Shown: piece by piece, positions 21,735-22,565 of the stretch
Numbering within the stretch: the first letter of the stretch is position 1
Layout of the letters: every line of letters starts with the position of its first letter
Source of the DNA: Lentisphaeria bacterium
GTDB lineage: Bacteria > Verrucomicrobiota > Lentisphaeria > Oligosphaerales > Oligosphaeraceae
Direction: 5' to 3'
DNA length: 22,565 nucleotides
Assembly (NCBI GenBank): GCA_016287975.1
Contig: JAEEXV010000183.1
Location: 1 to 22,565 of the forward strand
Translations under genes and position numbers: made by a program
Notes under the pieces: model-generated
Database searches by the model: none
Told to the model about the DNA's origin: nothing
Seen by the model: only the letters and a program-made list of their open reading frames with translations

Positions 21735-22565
21735 CTACGCATGCAGCATGTTCTGGCCGCCCGTCACGGGGATGGCCTGCCCGGTCTCGTAGTCCTGCTC
21801 GACACAGTAGAGGATGGCCTTGGCGACGTCGGCGGGCAGGCATCCGCGATGCATCGGCACCTTGGCCATGTAGAACTCGCGCACATCCTCGACGCTCTTG
21901 GCGCCCGGAACCTTGCCCGCGTTCAGATACTGCACGAAGAGCCCCTTCACGGGATCGCTCCAGAGCGGCCCGTCGAGGTAGTTGCCAGGGCAGATGGAGT
22001 TGACCTTGATGTGGCTGGTCACCAGTTCCTTGGCGAAGGACTGCGTGAGCCCGATGCCGCCGAACTTGGAGCCCGCGTACGCGGCGTTCTTGTTCGAGCC
22101 CTCCAGCCCCGACTTCGAGTTCACCTGCACGATGTCCGTCCAGCGGCTGTCGGGCGCCGTCATCTGCGCCGCCATCAGCCGCGACGCATGCTTCGCGCAC
22201 AGGAAATAGCCCAGGTAGTTGATGTCCGTGACAAACTTGAAGTCCTTGGCGGTCAGTTCCATCACCGACCCCGAGCGCACCACGCCCGCGTTCGAGACGA
22301 AGAGGTCGATGCCGCCCAGTTCACGCGCAATCGCCAGCATCATCTGCTCGACCGACGCCTCGTCCGCGACATTGACCCCGACCGCGATCGCGCGCCCCTT
22401 GCCGAAACGCTTGCAGAGCCCTTCCGCGGCCGCCTCGGCGCCCGCGAGGTTCATGTCGGCCAGCACCAGGATGCCGCCCTGGGCGGCCAGCACCTCGGCG
22501 ATGCCGAGCCCGAAGCCCTGCGCGCCGCCGGTGACCACGCAGACGCGGTTCGCCAGGCGGCTCGC
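21735..22565 (-). CDS. SDR-family dehydrogenase, sorbitol-6-phosphate dehydrogenase-like (5' end beyond window)
   Basis: 277 codons are visible and the frame is open to the right edge (ASRLANRVCVVTGG...), so the start is missing or may belong to a larger protein. The Rossmann motif TGGAQGFGLG, NNAG-equivalent SNAG, catalytic Ser in VNSKSG and Tyr-x3-Lys in YAGSK are all present. The C-terminal half, with the CPGNYLDGPLW segment, EDVREFYMAKVPMHRGC and TGQAIPVTGGQ, follows the SrlD pattern, so NAD-dependent oxidation of sorbitol-6-phosphate or a related sugar alcohol phosphate is likely. It might be the C-terminal domain of an aldolase/dehydrogenase fusion. That would be seen just upstream, outside the window. 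Confidence 0.82.
   Translation of the reverse strand, partial: ASRLANRVCVVTGGAQGFGLGIAEVLAAQGGILVLADMNLAGAEAAAEGLCKRFGKGRAIAVGVNVADEASVEQMMLAIARELGGIDLFVSNAGVVRSGSVMELTAKDFKFVTDINYLGYFLCAKHASRLMAAQMTAPDSRWTDIVQVNSKSGLEGSNKNAAYAGSKFGGIGLTQSFAKELVTSHIKVNSICPGNYLDGPLWSDPVKGLFVQYLNAGKVPGAKSVEDVREFYMAKVPMHRGCLPADVAKAILYCVEQDYETGQAIPVTGGQNMLHA

Overview
The window is strongly GC-rich bacterial chromosome with a decayed prophage on its left third. Codon choice, the DUF2851 gene, a split class I fumarase beta subunit, a SrlD-type dehydrogenase and weak Shine-Dalgarno sites at several starts suggest a Verrucomicrobiota/Lentisphaerota/Kiritimatiellota-type bacterium. That assignment is inference, because no rRNA gene is present.

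Region 1 (1-8650, all structural genes on the minus strand): a Mu-like head module joined to a tail module with no sheath gene. In transcription order it holds a 5'-truncated DUF935/gp29-type portal gene, a nuclease-like ORF in the place usually taken by MuF/gp30, the protease with nested scaffold (I/Z), a decoration protein, the major capsid protein (gpT), gp36, gpG-like, a gp37-like gene, two small virion genes of which the second resembles tail tubes, a tail assembly chaperone with a -1 frameshift extension, a PLA2-like small protein, an XhlA-like membrane protein, a lipoprotein and the start of the tape measure gene. Two ORF junctions, chaperone/extension and portal/nuclease, carry the same slippery heptamer GGATTTT in the same phase just before the zero-frame stop. 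The first also has a 7-bp GC hairpin 8 nt downstream.

Region 2 (about 7060-7515, inside the prophage but on the plus strand): an AT-richer insert with two small-RNA transcription units, called R1 and R2 here. Each has a TTGCAA -35 box, a 16-bp spacer and a good -10 box placed so that transcription would start at the foot of a long stem. R2 is a roughly 215-nt RNA closed by a near-perfect 21-bp stem, with possible pseudoknots, and it ends against the stop codon of the nuclease-like gene. R1, R2 and the nuclease-like gene look like one cargo block.

Region 3 (8641-9130): the portal gene breaks off at a 70-bp direct repeat. The second copy lies inside a complete small-RNA unit (R3: promoter, 5' hairpin, repeat domain, terminator). 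The terminator stems of the two copies covary. tRNA-Thr(UGU), with its own promoter and terminator, follows on the minus strand.

Region 4 (9173-14462, minus strand): a probable operon or gene string degP-type protease, dgkA, ftsB/divIC-like, fumarase beta, then an acyl-ACP synthetase/ACP/acyltransferase fusion. This is an envelope and lipid theme.

Region 5 (14568-22565): a DUF2851 gene overlapping tail-to-tail with a methyltransferase-like gene, a small lipoprotein, a GAF/AAA+/Fis sigma54 activator, a G-quadruplex-prone intergenic repeat, a DEAD-box RNA helicase with a repetitive charged tail, GC-hairpin intergenic DNA, and a SrlD-like dehydrogenase that runs off the right edge.
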